Positions 62,726 to 64,000 of a DNA stretch of 64,000 nt are shown here, in pieces. The translations under genes and the position numbers were made by a program. Under the pieces are notes generated by a model, which was not told the origin of the DNA, ran no database searches, and was given only the letters and a program-made list of their open reading frames with translations. Every line of letters starts with the position of its first letter. The stretch's first letter is position 1. The stretch lies in assembly GCA_949358305.1 (NCBI GenBank), contig OX442314.1, positions 56,367,369 to 56,431,368 of the forward strand, written 5' to 3'. The DNA is from Strigamia acuminata. Its lineage: Eukaryota; Arthropoda; Chilopoda; Geophilomorpha; Linotaeniidae.

Positions 62726-63240
62726 CTAATCAGTCTTTATTTCTAGATGCTAGTAATCACCCTCTTGATGGCGCAGGAACTGATGTTTCTCCTCCGGGTC
62801 CATCGTCTGTGGCTGGGGAGTCAGAAACATTCCTTGACGGAGGCGGTTGAGTGTATGTTTGGACCAGATTGATGACCAGGTTCCCGAGCACGCTTCGGAC
62901 CGTTTGGCGGTGGTGATTCAGCTGCCAAACGTTGGAAACTTGGAGAGTGAACCGAGGTGTGAGGATGATTTGCTACCACCTGATTCTTGCCCGGCTGTGG
63001 CTAGACATAGTTCACAAGCGTCAAGATCGCTAAAAGTCGGAATTTGAATTCCAGTCTTGCAGCACAGTATGTGTGTTCGATAAAAATTTGTAGGTTACTA
63101 AGTCACAAATTTGGGGAGTGTTGTTGTGTTCTGGTGTGCATTTCCGTTATTAATCTAGACTGCATTCTTTGTGTATGATTGTTGCTGCGGTTGCTAATCC
63201 GACGATAATTAAGAGAATTGTTTTTTTTTTTTTTTTTTAG
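62726..63240. other. spacer before the spliced gene
   Basis: Two short Ser/Asp-rich plus frames (to 62850 and to 63047) have no recognised domain and might be earlier exons. A T-run of about 19 ending in TAG (63219-63240) is a strong splice acceptor for the next feature. Confidence 0.4.
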
Positions 63241-63918
63241 TCTGACGTTACGGACAAAATAGATGTAAATGAAAACAAATACGATAAATTTCAACAATTG
63301 CAACAATTGCAGCAGCAAAACGATGAATTTCAATAAATGGTGCAAAATGAAGTATTTGGTCAAAACTATTTATTAAAGGAAATTGCAGAATTCGAGGATA
63401 ATGTCCATGTAAGTAAAAATCTTAGGAAAATTTTTACCAAAATTTATACAGTTTTTACGAAAATTTATATCATTTTTTTAAATTATTATAGACCACAAAC
63501 GCGCTTATCAGCCGAATTTATGGCCTAATCATTAATGTTCCTGGCACCATTGGCGCCAAACTCCTAGAAAGTGTTATTGAAAATGAACCAACCATTGAGG
63601 AAAACATATTGATATCCACCCACGTGCAAGTTCTTCAAACAATTTTTCTGACCAACCTTTTTTCTTCCCCCAGAGATGTCCAGTAAGTTGAATGTATTTC
63701 ATTTTTTTATTTACTATAGATTTAATATACAATATATTTTCAGTTGTGATACGTGCTGGTCATTCATCCAATCTAATCAAATGTTACCATTGGTCTTTTA
63801 CGATCTGGACTTCGATCCATTTGTCAGTTGTACTAATCGTAATTGCCATGAAATCTGGGGACATGTACAGTCGTGTTCAAAAAAACTGTACCCTCACTCT
63901 ATGCTGGCAATTGAAATT
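63241..63918 (+). CDS. spliced gene of unknown function, three exons seen, continues beyond window
   Basis: Exon a (63241-63408) ends before GTAAGT. Intron 1 is 63409-63491, exon b 63492-63682, intron 2 63683-63743 (GTAAGT...TATTTTCAG), and exon c 63744-63918 ends before GTGAGT. Phases agree across both junctions. The protein has a Gln-rich helical start (KFQQLQQLQQQNDEF), then LISRIYGLIINVPGTIGAKL and LESVIENEPTIEENI. A Cys-rich segment follows, with CDTCWSF ... CTNRNCHEIWGHVQSC, suggesting metal binding. A TAA at 63334-63336 lies in frame in exon a, so either the start is the ATG at 63337 or the gene is broken. The family is not recognised; it could be a host gene or a transposon gene. Confidence 0.6.
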
Positions 63919-64000
63919 GTGAGTAGTTTCGTGTTTTGCCACTAGGTGAAGAACCAGGCATCAACAGGTGATATTATAGCCTTGCCAACAGTGATCCTTT

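Noticed and set aside
62263-63120. A minus-strand LTR starting at TGTTGGG with a primer site GGCGCCA beside it
   Set aside because: No partner LTR, target duplication or polymerase could be found, and the tRNA match is too short.

Overview
This window is 64 kb of repeat-dominated nuclear DNA from an animal, most likely an invertebrate. The evidence is the element mix: a BEL/Pao retrotransposon (a clade known only from Metazoa), Ty1/copia and Ty3/gypsy elements, and relics of piggyBac, P-element/THAP9, Mutator-like (MULE) and mariner transposases. Several short host-type introns (54-118 bp, GT...AG, with pyrimidine-rich acceptors) are also visible. The species cannot be fixed from sequence alone; an arthropod is plausible. 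No tRNA, rRNA or CRISPR locus was recognised.

Layout. 1-3083: the 3' part of a plus-strand copia element (copia-1), damaged by two stop codons and a perfect 128-bp inverted duplication. 3442-4764: a 20-bp minisatellite of about 66 units that is open in nearly every frame and is not a gene. 4770-5135: a gag zinc-knuckle relic. 5907-12831: a complete minus-strand BEL/Pao element with a 5-bp target duplication and a tRNA-Phe primer site, carrying a 466-bp MITE in its 3' LTR. 13874-26344 and 39016-51837: two nearly identical full-length minus-strand gypsy elements (A and B) with 1074-bp LTRs, tRNA-Pro-type primer sites, gag (963 aa), pol reached by a textbook -1 frameshift signal, and a GC-rich third ORF of unknown function. 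37438-55070: a complete minus-strand copia element (copia-C) with identical 157-bp LTRs, into whose polymerase ORF gypsy B inserted with a clean GCGC target duplication.

Between and beside the young elements lie older materials. These are a ULP1/SENP-type protease ORF (27762-28415), a composite MULE+copia relic present twice (28716-29200 and 56548-57002), a piggyBac relic (29775-30195), a two-exon AAA-ATPase-like gene (32031-32922), a THAP/P-element transposase relic (33260-35120), a mariner relic (36880-37035), a MULE relic (55670-56740), a 5'-truncated copia element (copia-D, 57006-61860), and part of a spliced gene of unknown function at the right edge (63241-63918).

History. LTR identity shows that BEL, both gypsy copies and copia-C inserted recently: BEL LTRs differ at one site, and copia-C LTRs are identical. 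Nesting gives the order copia-C then gypsy B, and BEL then MITE. The most striking points are (1) a 352-bp GT...AG intron-like block at phase 0 of ORF3 in gypsy B that is cleanly absent from gypsy A, and (2) an array of five isostructural hairpins with one shared apical motif in every gypsy LTR. BEL, copia-1, copia-D and gypsy A ORF3 are each broken by one or a few point lesions, while gypsy gag and pol in both copies, and copia-C apart from the nested insertion, are open throughout.
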